DNA of 64,000 nt from Thalassotalea fonticola (GCF_032911225.1 NZ_CP136600.1:3782001-3846000), one strand, 5' to 3'; counted from the first letter of the stretch, positions 33,989-43,046 are shown. A program made the numbers and translations. Notes: generated by a model not told the origin, from the sequence alone.

Positions 33989-34396
33989 ATGTTCACGGGT
34001 AAGTGTGAGTGCACTAAAATTCAGTATCAGGTTGATGGCGAAATTAATGATTTTAGTCATTGTCATTGCAGTCAATGTCGGCGACTTCATGGCGCAGCAT
34101 TTGCGACTTTTGCCGGGGTTAAGCGTAATGATTTTTCTTACCTGTGTGGTGAAACAGAATTGGCCTGTTACACCTCATCCAAATCGCAGCAACGGGTGTT
34201 TTGTCGAAACTGTGGTTCTAATATTATGGCTACCCTAACGGACGAACCGGATACATTTTATTTAGCTATGGGTACTATAGACGGTAATCCGCCATGTCCA
34301 CCTCCTTATCATATCTTTGTCGGTTCGAAAGCGCCTTGGTATGTCATTAATGATAATGCCAAACAATTTGATACGTTTCCCGAAGATGAACGTTAA
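33989..34396 (+). CDS. GFA/CENP-V family zinc protein
   Basis: A 135-residue member of the glutathione-dependent formaldehyde-activating (GFA) family. Zinc-binding cysteines occur as CECTKI (7-9), CHCSQCRRLHG (26-35) and FCRNCGSNI (~71-78), the usual arrangement. The founding member was proposed to bind S-hydroxymethylglutathione in formaldehyde oxidation, though the family role is debated. It is first in a GFA-MFS-reductase operon divergent from the PuuB-like/GcvT operon and shares the TACCCCT operator. Formaldehyde released during demethylation would fit, but this is inference. Confidence 0.87.
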   Translation: MFTGKCECTKIQYQVDGEINDFSHCHCSQCRRLHGAAFATFAGVKRNDFSYLCGETELACYTSSKSQQRVFCRNCGSNIMATLTDEPDTFYLAMGTIDGNPPCPPPYHIFVGSKAPWYVINDNAKQFDTFPEDER

Positions 34397-34432
34397 TACC
34401 AGTTAATTAAATAGGCAGACTAAAGGTAATTT

Positions 34433-35644
34433 ATGATTATAAGCTCTTATCTCCTTAGGGAGTCTTCAAATATATTTGATGGCTGGCGATCGGTTTCTAT
34501 CGCTTTGTTTATGGCTTTGGTGGGTTACTCGGTTATGGTAAGTATTCCTGTACTAAGTACCGCCTGGGTGGAAATGCTCGGCTTTACAGAAGAGCAAGTA
34601 GGGCGAGTTGCTGGCGCCGATCTTGGTGGGTTTTCAGCTGGCGCGATATTGGCTGCGACGTTAGTTGGCCGGATGAACCGCCAAATCTTGGTTTTACTCG
34701 GACTGGTGATATCTATTGCGAGTAACTCTTTATGCATGATTTATGTCGATTACGAACAGGTTCTGTGGCTACGTGTAGTGGCTGGGCTTGGTAGTGGAAT
34801 TTACACTTCAGTTGCGGTGACTTCTTTAGGCGGAACAACCAATCCGGCACGGGCCTTTAATTTATTGTTATTCGCTTTTGCATTCTCACAAGCTTTGGAA
34901 TTATATATATTGCCAAAACTGACGATGAATGGGATTTACCTTTTTTTTATTGGCTTATCAACAGTCTGCGTATTGTTTTTACGTTGGATACCAAAACGGC
35001 CGCTTAATGAAACTGAATTGGCAGAACAGGAAAAGCATGAAAATAAAATTGAAGATTGGCATGTGCCAAAAATAGTACCTTGGCTTTGCCTTGTTGCTAT
35101 AGGGTTCACTTATGTAAATATTGGTGGCTACTGGACTTATATTGAACTGGCAGCTTTGGCGGATGGTATTGCAGATGATTGGATTGGTAGCTTGCTGGTT
35201 TGGACCTCTTTTTTCTCAATTGTTGGTTGCCTGATTGCCACCATACTTAGTGATCGTTTTGGCTTATTTAAACCGTTAATCGTTTCATTACTCGCAATGG
35301 CGACAATTGTTGGCATGCTCGGTGGCGGTATTACTGAAACCAATATTATGTTCAGTTTATTCTCTTTTAACCTGTTATGGATATTTGTTGATGTTTTTCA
35401 AACGGCAATGGTTGCTCATATGGACAGAAGTGGCTCTTTTGTGGCGTTAGTACCAGGCGCACAAGGTTTTGGACAAATTATCGGCCCTAACGTAGCCGCT
35501 TCAGTATTAGGGGCAGAATTAGGTTATAGCACAATGTTTATTGTCAGTGGTTCAATGGCGTTAGTGGCAATGCTTATCTACATAGGTGTATCGTTTTATA
35601 TGCATCGGCACGTTAAAAAATCTGTATTATCAAATGCCAGCTAA
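34433..35644 (+). CDS. MFS transporter
   Basis: A 403-residue major facilitator with 12 predicted helices. GGFSAGAILAATLVGRMNRQ is the loop 2-3 signature region, and VVAGLGSGIYTSVAVTSLGG covers helices 4-5; a charged central loop (NETELAEQEKHENKIEDW) divides the halves. Substrate unknown. It lies 36 bases after the GFA gene and 36 before the reductase gene on the same strand, so the three form an operon. It may import a related substrate or export a product. Confidence 0.87.
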   Translation: MIISSYLLRESSNIFDGWRSVSIALFMALVGYSVMVSIPVLSTAWVEMLGFTEEQVGRVAGADLGGFSAGAILAATLVGRMNRQILVLLGLVISIASNSLCMIYVDYEQVLWLRVVAGLGSGIYTSVAVTSLGGTTNPARAFNLLLFAFAFSQALELYILPKLTMNGIYLFFIGLSTVCVLFLRWIPKRPLNETELAEQEKHENKIEDWHVPKIVPWLCLVAIGFTYVNIGGYWTYIELAALADGIADDWIGSLLVWTSFFSIVGCLIATILSDRFGLFKPLIVSLLAMATIVGMLGGGITETNIMFSLFSFNLLWIFVDVFQTAMVAHMDRSGSFVALVPGAQGFGQIIGPNVAASVLGAELGYSTMFIVSGSMALVAMLIYIGVSFYMHRHVKKSVLSNAS

Positions 35645-35680
35645 AATTAGTTATAGGCAAAGTTAAAAATTCGAGAACAT

Positions 35681-36766
35681 ATGAGTACAGACTTTTATCC
35701 GTTAACTATTGCTAGTGTGGAGCACCTTACTGAAGAGGCAATTCAGGTAAGGTTTAATTTTCCTGCTGAATTAACGACAAAATTTTACTACAAGCAAGGT
35801 CAGCACCTAACCTTAAAGGCGATTATCGATGGCGTAGAGGTTAGGCGATCGTATTCTGTTTGTAGTGGTGTGCATGAGCAAAAGTTAGTGATTGCAATAA
35901 AATGTATCAACAATGGCATTTTTTCTAATTATGCTTTCGCAAATTTTACCCCAGGGATGATCTTAGAGGTAATGCCACCCCAAGGACATTTCCGCTCAGA
36001 GTTATCAATAGACAACGAAAATAACTATTTATTAATTGCTGTCGGTAGCGGTATTACGCCAATTATATCTCACATTCAGTCAATTTTGGCCGCTGAACCG
36101 CAAGCAAAAGTGACCTTGATTTACGGTAATAAATCTGCTGAAAGTGTGATGTTTTATAAAACCTTATCAGTAATTCATCATTATCATAAAGACAGGTTTC
36201 AATGGTTAAATATTTTTTCTCAGCAACAACAATCTATTGCGCTGTACAATGGACGAATTAACCAGCAAAAACTTCTCGATTTAGCCGCAGCCAAGGTGAT
36301 CGATCTTGCTGTCGTTAGCGATGTTTTTCTTTGTGGTCCAGAAATTATGATTGATGAACTGAGCAATGCATTTAAAGCTTGGCAACTTGATCAGCACCAT
36401 ATTTATTCTGAATTATTTTTCTCTCAGCAAAATAGTCGCGAAATTGCAGATGCTAACATCAAACGAGAACAGCAATATCATAACGAAACTAGTGCTGTTA
36501 GCGTGAAAATTGATGGCGTCAAAACCATATATGAAATACCTAAAGCGGGCGATAGTATCGTTGATTCGGCAATGGCGCAAGGTGCTGATTTGCCATATTC
36601 CTGTAAAGCGGGAGTTTGTGCAACGTGCATGGCTAAGTTGATTAAAGGTAAGGTTGAAATGGATGAAGATCATGTGCTTACCGACGAAGAGTTGGCACAA
36701 GGGATGATCTTGGCTTGCCAATCACATCCCCAAACAGATGAAGTAGAAATAAATTTTGACCTATAA
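35681..36766 (+). CDS. PaaE/GbcB-type flavin and 2Fe-2S reductase
   Basis: A 361-residue electron-transfer protein with three domains in order: FAD-binding barrel (~1-105; RRSYSVCSG binds flavin), NAD(P)-binding domain (~110-235; VGSGITPIISH, FLCGPEIM) and C-terminal plant-type ferredoxin (~275-361; CKAGVCATCMAK with the fourth Cys in LACQSHP). This layout matches PaaE, Hcr and GbcB, the reductase of glycine betaine demethylase. Such reductases feed a Rieske or di-iron oxygenase, but none is encoded in the window. The partner is either elsewhere or one of the unfamiliar proteins here. It is the last gene of the GFA-MFS-reductase operon. Confidence 0.9.
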   Translation: MSTDFYPLTIASVEHLTEEAIQVRFNFPAELTTKFYYKQGQHLTLKAIIDGVEVRRSYSVCSGVHEQKLVIAIKCINNGIFSNYAFANFTPGMILEVMPPQGHFRSELSIDNENNYLLIAVGSGITPIISHIQSILAAEPQAKVTLIYGNKSAESVMFYKTLSVIHHYHKDRFQWLNIFSQQQQSIALYNGRINQQKLLDLAAAKVIDLAVVSDVFLCGPEIMIDELSNAFKAWQLDQHHIYSELFFSQQNSREIADANIKREQQYHNETSAVSVKIDGVKTIYEIPKAGDSIVDSAMAQGADLPYSCKAGVCATCMAKLIKGKVEMDEDHVLTDEELAQGMILACQSHPQTDEVEINFDL

Positions 36767-36789
36767 ATTATCGAACTTGCTAAAACTTT

Positions 36790-37641
36790 TTAGTTCGTCA
36801 AAACGGTTTGCTTTTTTTCACTCACTTCAGCTTGCCACTCAAAAATATTAAGCTCAATCAAGAAGAAAGCCACTAGCCAGAGAAAACTATCCCAGAAATC
36901 TACAAATGTTCCTTCAAAGCCCCAATATACAGATGCAACAAACAAAATCAGATATACACTGCTTTTAATTACTTTACTGTACTTTTGCCAAAATGCACTT
37001 GAATATTTACCTAGCTGTACTCGCACGTCATATTCCAACATTAGCACTACCACAAGCCAAGCCGCGGCGTTAATAACATCAACCCAGGCTAATGCTTGCG
37101 TCCAGAAAAGATCTTCTTTCGAGCTTAGGATACTTAAACTGTCATGGCTCAGGTAGCTAGTAGCATTATAGCCATAGTCGCTACAATTTTGTTGAGTGAG
37201 CTGTATATATTCATTTAGGGTTTCCATATATTTGAAGTCACCGCTTATTGTACATAAATCGCTGAATTGAACATCGCTAAAATTAAACGTTAGCCCAAGT
37301 TTTACCATATAACCATAAAACGCATAAACGATAAAAAAATAGCAAAAAATACGAAAACCATGCATCGCTCTTTTGGTCCAGCCGGTTATTTGCTCATCTT
37401 CAATAGTGTATGTTTCTAATTCAAATAATAGCAGTAATAGAACCCATGCAGCGGTATCCACTGTCGCTGAAAATGCTTCAACAAAGTTGGATAAGGTGAA
37501 TCCTGCGGCAAATGTTACTACAGCAGCTGTAGATTCTTCTTGGTAAAACAGCACTAAATTATAGGCAAGTAACAAGTAGACTAGATACTTGAAGGCTTGA
37601 TAGCCCCAGGCATTAAAGTGATGTTTTAGTAATGCTTTCAT
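36790..37641 (-). CDS. Unrecognised six-helix membrane protein (family member B)
   Basis: A 283-residue integral membrane protein, homologous to 20839-21723. Shared blocks are DTAAWVLLLLLFELETY plus EDE after helix two, LAWVDVINAAAWLVVVL in the fourth helix and WDSFLWLVAFFLIELNIFEW in the last. The loop between helices three and four carries two cysteines, as in the homologue. Acidic residues within the hydrophobic segments (FELE, IELN) are conserved between the two. Here there is no MOSC partner; it follows the aminotransferase gene by 98 bases on the same strand and is convergent with the reductase gene. AGGG lies six bases before the ATG. Function unknown. Confidence 0.75.
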   Translation of the reverse strand: MKALLKHHFNAWGYQAFKYLVYLLLAYNLVLFYQEESTAAVVTFAAGFTLSNFVEAFSATVDTAAWVLLLLLFELETYTIEDEQITGWTKRAMHGFRIFCYFFIVYAFYGYMVKLGLTFNFSDVQFSDLCTISGDFKYMETLNEYIQLTQQNCSDYGYNATSYLSHDSLSILSSKEDLFWTQALAWVDVINAAAWLVVVLMLEYDVRVQLGKYSSAFWQKYSKVIKSSVYLILFVASVYWGFEGTFVDFWDSFLWLVAFFLIELNIFEWQAEVSEKKQTVLTN

Positions 37642-37739
37642 ATAAGGCCCTAGCGTTTTTATTATTATTTATTTGAAAAAATAAAGGCAAATTACATTAC
37701 TATAATTTGCCTCTAATTCGATACTTTTGTCAATTAGCA

Positions 37740-39095
37740 CTAACCTATTTGATAATGAGCAGCGGTTTGATCTAGGGTGATTTTCGCTTTTTCAATAAGC
37801 TCATCAATTTCTTTCTCATTAATAACTAAAGGCGGCGAAATAATCATGGTATCGCCGCAAGGCCGCATAACCAAGCCATTATTAATGGCAAAGTCTCGGC
37901 ATACGCCACCGCCTTTTGATTCTGGTTCAAGGCGTTCTTTGGTTACTTTATCTCTAACTAACTCGATGGCAGCAACCATACCTAACCCCCTGGCTTCACC
38001 AACTATTGGATGGTCTGCAAGTTCTTGCCAACGCTTTTGTAAGTAAGGAGAAGATTCTGCTTTCACTTGTTTGATAATGCCTTCCTCGTCCAATATATTG
38101 ATATTAGTTAATGCAACTTTTGCTGCAACCGGGTGACCTGAGTAAGTAAAGCCATGGTTAAAGTCGCCGCCTTCTTCAATAAGAACTTGTGCCACTTTGT
38201 CTGAAACTATGACGCCACCAATTGGCACATACCCAGATGATAAGCCTTTTGCTATGGTCATTAAGTCAGGTTTTAAATCAAAGGTTTGAGCAGCAAACCA
38301 TTCGCCGGTTCGACCAAAACCAGAGATAACTTCGTCAAGAATAAATAATATATCGTACTTGGCTAAAATGCGTTTTATTTCTGGCCAGTAAGTGGCTGGA
38401 GGAATGATGACACCACCTGCACCCTGAAATGGTTCGGCGATAAATGCACCAATTTTATCTTCACCAATTTCAAGGATTTTAGCTTCTAATGATTGTGCCG
38501 CCTTTATACCGAATTCTTCAGGGCTTAAACCGTCACCTTCGCCAAACCAATAAGGTTGATCAATATGAACTATGCCCTCAATAGGCAAGTCGCCTTGTTC
38601 ATGCATATATCCCATCCCGCCTAAGCTAGCTGCCGCTACGGTAGAGCCATGGTAGGCATTTTTACGACTAATAAATATTTTTTTGTCAGGCTTACCTTTT
38701 AAATCCCAATAACGACGTACCATTCTAAAATTAGTATCGTTTGCTTCTGAGCCTGAACCAGTAAAGAACACTTTATTCATATGATCTGGGGCAAGGGATG
38801 CTATTTTTGCCGCTAGTTCAGTCGCAGGTGTGGTCGTCGTTTGAAAGAACAAGTTGTAATAGGGCAGCTCACGCATTTGTTCTGCTGCGGCATCACAAAG
38901 TTCCTTACGGCCATAGCCAATATTGACGCACCATAGACCAGCCATACCATCAAGAAACTTATTACCTGCGCTGTCATAAAAATATACACCTTCGGCTTTT
39001 GTTATAATCCTTGGGCCTTTTTCTGCTAAGGTTTTGTTGTCACTAAATGGTTGAAAGTGATGTGCGTTATTCTTTTGTTGTAATTCTGTTTGCAT
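37740..39095 (-). CDS. Class III omega-aminotransferase (SpuC-like)
   Basis: A 451-residue PLP-dependent class III aminotransferase. Typical blocks are GMAGLWCVNIGYGRKEL near the N-terminus, VFFTGSGSEANDTNFRMVR for the phosphate loop, FILDEVISGFGRTGEWFA and IAKGLSSGYVPIGGV with the catalytic lysine. It resembles putrescine/polyamine:pyruvate aminotransferases such as SpuC and related omega-amino acid enzymes. It would convert putrescine or a similar amine to an aldehyde, or transaminate the GABA released by the PuuD-like hydrolase. It lies 88 bases after the PuuA-like gene on the same strand. Confidence 0.88.
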   Translation of the reverse strand: MQTELQQKNNAHHFQPFSDNKTLAEKGPRIITKAEGVYFYDSAGNKFLDGMAGLWCVNIGYGRKELCDAAAEQMRELPYYNLFFQTTTTPATELAAKIASLAPDHMNKVFFTGSGSEANDTNFRMVRRYWDLKGKPDKKIFISRKNAYHGSTVAAASLGGMGYMHEQGDLPIEGIVHIDQPYWFGEGDGLSPEEFGIKAAQSLEAKILEIGEDKIGAFIAEPFQGAGGVIIPPATYWPEIKRILAKYDILFILDEVISGFGRTGEWFAAQTFDLKPDLMTIAKGLSSGYVPIGGVIVSDKVAQVLIEEGGDFNHGFTYSGHPVAAKVALTNINILDEEGIIKQVKAESSPYLQKRWQELADHPIVGEARGLGMVAAIELVRDKVTKERLEPESKGGGVCRDFAINNGLVMRPCGDTMIISPPLVINEKEIDELIEKAKITLDQTAAHYQIG

Positions 39096-39183
39096 AATAC
39101 TTCTCTATAACGCTTTGCAGCGCCTTTATGTAAATGATAGATATTTTAATAACCTAGTGCGTTATTGTTGGGCTATATAAGCG

Positions 39184-40527
39184 CTATACCGTAGTTAATA
39201 AAAAATGTCTTTCCCAGCTGCTGATCACATTTTTATAATTTTCATGATCGGCTTTGCGGGTTTCAATAAAGCCTTTTACAAATAGTTCGCCTAAGTAATA
39301 TTTTACTTTTTCACTATTTTCCATCCTGCTGATAGCGTCATTAATATTTAATGGCATGTCGCTGGCGCATTGTTCATTTTCTTTGCCCATTTTTTCTTGG
39401 CTGGGTTTAATTTTTTCCTCCATACCTATAAAGCCACACAGTAATGTCGCCGCAATGGCTAAATAAGGATTGGTATCTGCACCGGGAAGGCGGTTTTCAA
39501 CACGCCTCGCTTGTGTGGGAGAGTTAGGTATACGTAAGCCCACAGTGCGGTTTTCAATGCCCCAATCTAAATTAACGGGGGCAGCAAGACCGGCAACAAA
39601 GCGTTTGTAGGAGTTTATATTTGGCGCGAAAATCGGCATCATTTCAGGGATGTATTTTTGCAAGCCAGCTATATAGTGGTGAAATGCTGCAGTATCACCT
39701 TGCTCATTGGCAAAAATATTTTCACCCGTGCTGGCATCGACCAAGCTTTGATGAATATGCATGGCATTGCCAGGCTGGTCTACCATAGGTTTGGCCATAA
39801 ACGTGGCACTAAAACCATGTTTGATCGCTGCTTCTTTAACCATACGTTTGAACATGAATACTTGATCGGCTAGTGATAGTGGCTCACCGTGCATAAAATT
39901 GAATTCAAATTGCGCTCGACCTTCTTCATGGACCACGGTTTCTAACTTAAGACCTAATTGCTTAGCCCAAGCATATACGTCATCAATATATTCACTAAAT
40001 TCAGTAATCGAGTCTATACCAAATGATTGACGGCCGCGTTCAGCATAACCAGAGCGGCCAGTTGGCACCTCGAGTGGTAAATTGGAATCGGCGTTTATTT
40101 TGGTCAGATAAAGCTCCATTTCAGGAGCAACAACGGCTTTTAGGTTTTTTTGCGCATACAAATCGATAACTTTTTTTAATATGGTGCGCGCCGATAATTG
40201 AAAGGGTTTACCTTGTTGATCAAAGCAATCATGAATGATCATTGCCGTTGGTTTTTTAGTCCAGGGTAAAATATAACAAGCATTGGCATCTGGTGTTAAT
40301 ACCATATCAATGTCGCGTTCATCAATTAAGGTAAATAGCAGGTCATCGTCAATCAAGTCACCACAAGCCGCTTGCAGCATTATGGCTTCGGGGATGCGAA
40401 AACCTTCATCTTGAATAAAGGTTTTAACCGGTAAAATTTTACCTCTTGGGATCCCTGTATGATCGCAGGTAATACACTGGACTTCTTCGATATTATTTTC
40501 TTCTAGCCAGGTTTTAATACTATCCAT
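39184..40527 (-). CDS. puuA: Gamma-glutamylpolyamine synthetase (PuuA-like, glutamine synthetase family)
   Basis: A 447-residue glutamine-synthetase-fold enzyme, close in length to PuuA (472). Visible are QFEFNFMHGEPLSLAD and MHIHQSL for substrate and metal binding, and NSYKRFVAGLAAPVNLDWG followed by NRTVGLRIP. PuuA-type enzymes ligate glutamate to putrescine or another amine with ATP. The true glutamine synthetase (glnA) normally has the adenylylated tyrosine loop and different spacing, so this is a GlnA-like ligase. It overlaps the PuuD-like gene by eight bases, supporting the Puu assignment. Amine specificity (putrescine, spermidine, ethanolamine, isopropylamine) cannot be read from sequence. 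Confidence 0.85.
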   Translation of the reverse strand: MDSIKTWLEENNIEEVQCITCDHTGIPRGKILPVKTFIQDEGFRIPEAIMLQAACGDLIDDDLLFTLIDERDIDMVLTPDANACYILPWTKKPTAMIIHDCFDQQGKPFQLSARTILKKVIDLYAQKNLKAVVAPEMELYLTKINADSNLPLEVPTGRSGYAERGRQSFGIDSITEFSEYIDDVYAWAKQLGLKLETVVHEEGRAQFEFNFMHGEPLSLADQVFMFKRMVKEAAIKHGFSATFMAKPMVDQPGNAMHIHQSLVDASTGENIFANEQGDTAAFHHYIAGLQKYIPEMMPIFAPNINSYKRFVAGLAAPVNLDWGIENRTVGLRIPNSPTQARRVENRLPGADTNPYLAIAATLLCGFIGMEEKIKPSQEKMGKENEQCASDMPLNINDAISRMENSEKVKYYLGELFVKGFIETRKADHENYKNVISSWERHFLLTTV

Positions 40528-41290
40528 TTTGCTGTTTCACCTTATGTCTTTTTGCGCAAGCATTGCCAAATTCGGCAAAGATTTTTTTACTGTATTTATT
40601 ATTATGATATTGCCATTCGGGATGCCATTGAAATGCCATGGCAAAGTTGTTAGCCGCAGTAACTGAAAAAGCTTCTATTAACCCATCTTCAGCGACTGCT
40701 TCAATTGTTAATCCGGCCCCCAAATTGTTTATGCCTTGAGTATGCAAGGAATTAACAGCAATGTTCTGCTCGCCTAATAGTTGGCTTAATTTGCCGTTCT
40801 CTCGTAACTGTATCGGATGACTTGCACCGTATTGCTGTTCTAATGTTTGCTCTTTATCTTCACGGTGTTCAATAAAAGAGCCTACTTCATGTAGTTTTTG
40901 ATGCAAGCTACCACCAAATGCGACGTTCATTTCTTGGAAGCCCCGGCATATACCCATAATAGGAATGCTCTGAGCAATTGCTGACTTTATTAACGGTAAG
41001 CTCGAGTTGTCACGATGAGTATCAAGTTTCGTACCTGTTTCTGCGGCATCATTCTGGTAATGTAGCGGGTCAATCATTGAGTAGCCGCCGGTTAATAAAA
41101 TGCCATCAACTAGCTCAAGTAGTTGCTCAATCTGCAGGCTACTGGATAATGCTGGAATAAGGATCGGTTGGCATTGACTGCCGCCTATCATCGACTGTAA
41201 GTATTTATCGCCGGCAATGTGATACGCATGTGGACCAATGATTTCTCGGTCACAGATAACGCCTACAATGGGCAAACTTGATTGTTTCAT
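40520..41290 (-). CDS. puuD: Gamma-glutamyl-GABA hydrolase (PuuD-like)
   Basis: A 256-residue class I glutamine amidotransferase-like hydrolase. The nucleophile Cys lies in GICRGFQEMNVAFGG and the catalytic His-Glu in FQWHPEW, as in PuuD, which releases glutamate from gamma-glutamyl-GABA. Length matches E. coli PuuD (254). It is the first gene of a puuD-puuA pair, followed by the aminotransferase. A weak PuuR-like sequence (TGTTCGATTTAATAT, 10 of 15) lies 25 bases upstream. The ribosome site is poor. Confidence 0.88.
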   Translation of the reverse strand: MKQSSLPIVGVICDREIIGPHAYHIAGDKYLQSMIGGSQCQPILIPALSSSLQIEQLLELVDGILLTGGYSMIDPLHYQNDAAETGTKLDTHRDNSSLPLIKSAIAQSIPIMGICRGFQEMNVAFGGSLHQKLHEVGSFIEHREDKEQTLEQQYGASHPIQLRENGKLSQLLGEQNIAVNSLHTQGINNLGAGLTIEAVAEDGLIEAFSVTAANNFAMAFQWHPEWQYHNNKYSKKIFAEFGNACAKRHKVKQQNG

Positions 41291-41595
41291 ATACTAAACC
41301 AAAAAATAACAAAGTGTTCGATTTAATATACACTAGCATACATTTTAATGCACAGTCGAGTGCTGTTTTTAAATGTAATGGTTAACTTTTATAGCTTTGT
41401 TTTTCGCGAGTGTAGGGAAAAATAACCTTTGTTATGATTAATTTTATAGATAAAACAAAGGGTTGGTAGTTGGTGTCGGGTAGTCGTAAAAATTATTGGC
41501 AGAGTGCAAATTAAGTGATTGATATATTTTACAATCATCTACCAATAGTGCAACGTCGACAGAATCGACGTGTGTATTATACCCATTGGTATTAA
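41291..41595. other. Intergenic region upstream of puuD
   Basis: About 305 bases with no gene. It should contain the puuD promoter. I see the weak PuuR-like site at 41315-41329 and a 7-base hairpin at 41553-41571, nothing else. Confidence 0.45.
41553..41571. repeat. Small hairpin downstream of thioesterase gene
   Basis: ACGTCGA and TCGACGT flank a five-base loop. It lies 25 bases after the thioesterase stop codon, where a terminator would be, but no T run follows, so its role is unclear. Confidence 0.35.
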
Positions 41596-42000
41596 TTACA
41601 TTGAGTGGACAAAATGGACGTGCAATTTTTGTTTGAAATCACTAGTGATCGGCTGTGGCTTTTTATTGGTGTAATCGTAATGCACCATTATTGCTGTTCC
41701 GGAGACATGCAAGACATTGTTTTGCCAAGCTTCCTGATAAATATCCAAAGAAGTGTTACCAATACGTTTTATATAGGTTTTTATCTCAACATCTTTACCA
41801 AACTTTAATGGCACATGAAAATCGATGCTCATGTTGGCTAAAATTAAGTTCCATTGGTTCAGGTTTAATGCTGAATCGGGGCTGAATAGTTTAAATATAG
41901 GATTGCGAGCAGCTTCAAACCATTGCGGAAAAACAGTGTTGTTAATATGCCCTAATGCATCGGTTTCGCCGACCCTTGGCTTGATAATTTCGTAAAACAT
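41596..42000 (-). CDS. Acyl-CoA thioesterase, 4HBT hot-dog fold
   Basis: About 134 residues. The motif VGETDALGHINNTVFPQWFEAARN is the 4-hydroxybenzoyl-CoA thioesterase-type active site, with the catalytic Asp in ETDALGH. The rest follows the hot-dog fold (ANMSIDFHVPLKFGKDVEI, DIYQEAWQNN). It hydrolyses a CoA thioester of unknown acid. I chose the ATG at 42000, nine codons inside the longest frame, because AAGGA lies eight bases before it. It is monocistronic. Confidence 0.87.
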   Translation of the reverse strand: MFYEIIKPRVGETDALGHINNTVFPQWFEAARNPIFKLFSPDSALNLNQWNLILANMSIDFHVPLKFGKDVEIKTYIKRIGNTSLDIYQEAWQNNVLHVSGTAIMVHYDYTNKKPQPITSDFKQKLHVHFVHSM

Positions 42001-42110
42001 AAAAGGCTTCCTTGGAAACGATAACATTGAGATGTACTAAAGATTCACCTTACACGCATTAAAATTAATGTTCAATAAACGAAACACTTTAAATGAAATA
42101 ATTTACACAA

Positions 42111-42138
42111 AAAAGGCAACTGCACGCAGTTGCCTTTT
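42111..42138 (-). terminator. Rho-independent terminator of porin gene
   Basis: AAAAGGCAACTG and CAGTTGCCTTTT form a 12-base stem. Read on the minus strand it ends in a T run, 69 bases after the TorF porin stop. Confidence 0.88.
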
Positions 42139-42206
42139 AACGATAAAACCAGTTCGCGTAATGATCAGATCATTATACGGATTGGTATAAGTACTTCAGT
42201 AATTAT

Positions 42207-42866
42207 TTAGAAAGATTTACCAATGCTAAATACTAATGATTCTTCACCTTCACCAGTTTCAACATCTAACTCTTCAGAGTTAATAATTACAGCAACGCCA
42301 ACATCAAAACCTGCTACTTCTGCGCCATAACCTAATTCAACGTAGTCACCTTCAAAGTCTTGGCCCCAAGTACCTACAGTAGCGTAGAAACTTTCGTATT
42401 CAGCCGTAACAGCAAGGAAGTCATAATCTGATTCTTCGATACCTAAATCATCATCTTCCTCGTGAACACCAACATTGTATGATACTGATAAAAAGCTGTA
42501 GCTTAAACCAAGGTTAACTTCGTTATAGGCTGAATCGAAATCACCTGTATATTGATACGAAGTAAAACCAGCACTTAAGCCTAAACCACCATCAGTTTCA
42601 AAACCGTAAGCTCCGTAGAAATCAATTTCTAAACCGTCTTGAACGTCAGCTGCCCAAGTACCTACAGAGAAGTTACCGTTTTCATAATCGAATCCGCCAC
42701 TTGCTGAAGCTGTGGCTGTTTGTGCTATACCGCGAAAGAAGTATTGTGATACCACACCAGCATTACCGCTTACGCCTTCAATTTCAATTGCAGATGCTGT
42801 CGTTGATACTGCTGTGCCAAGAGTCATCGCCGTTAATAGTAATGATGCAGTAAATAATTTTTTCAT
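42207..42866 (-). CDS. TorF-family putative porin
   Basis: A 219-residue outer-membrane protein with signal peptide (MKKLFTASLLLTAMTLG, cleavage after ASA at ~26). The mature part starts VSGNAGVVSQYFFRGIAQT, the hallmark of the TorF/Gcw_chp family, and continues as amphipathic acidic beta strands ending in Phe. The family is often found near nitrogen-assimilation genes. A sigma-54 type promoter (42925-42941) and upstream GC-dyads (43047-43075) suggest NtrC control, consistent with uptake of a nitrogen compound. AGGGAA precedes the ATG. Confidence 0.88.
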   Translation of the reverse strand: MKKLFTASLLLTAMTLGTAVSTTASAIEIEGVSGNAGVVSQYFFRGIAQTATASASGGFDYENGNFSVGTWAADVQDGLEIDFYGAYGFETDGGLGLSAGFTSYQYTGDFDSAYNEVNLGLSYSFLSVSYNVGVHEEDDDLGIEESDYDFLAVTAEYESFYATVGTWGQDFEGDYVELGYGAEVAGFDVGVAVIINSEELDVETGEGEESLVFSIGKSF

Positions 42867-42924
42867 AATGTTTCCCTGATTTAATTTTATTTTTAATAGT
42901 TTTAAAGTAACTGGCTATTAAGTT

Positions 42925-42941
42925 TGCAAGGACAGTGCCTG
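42925..42941 (-). promoter_or_regulatory. Sigma-54 promoter of TorF porin
   Basis: On the minus strand: GGCAC-TGTCC-TTGCA, matching the consensus TGGCAC-N5-TTGCW with invariant GG and GC at -24 and -12. It is about 60 bases before the start codon. Confidence 0.78.
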
Positions 42942-43046
42942 AATGAAGAAAATAATGAAAATAGAGCTGCAGAGTGCTATTTATCTGATGTTAATAATTT
43001 GTTAGTGAAGATTGATTTTTAATCAATAATTGCTCTTGCTCAGAAG

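Noticed and set aside
41579..41592. TACCCATTGGTA near 41.58 kb as another TACCCC-type operator
   Set aside because: The spacing is TACC-N4-GGTA rather than N7, the position is downstream of a gene, and similar CCAATTGG-like strings are common between genes in this order.
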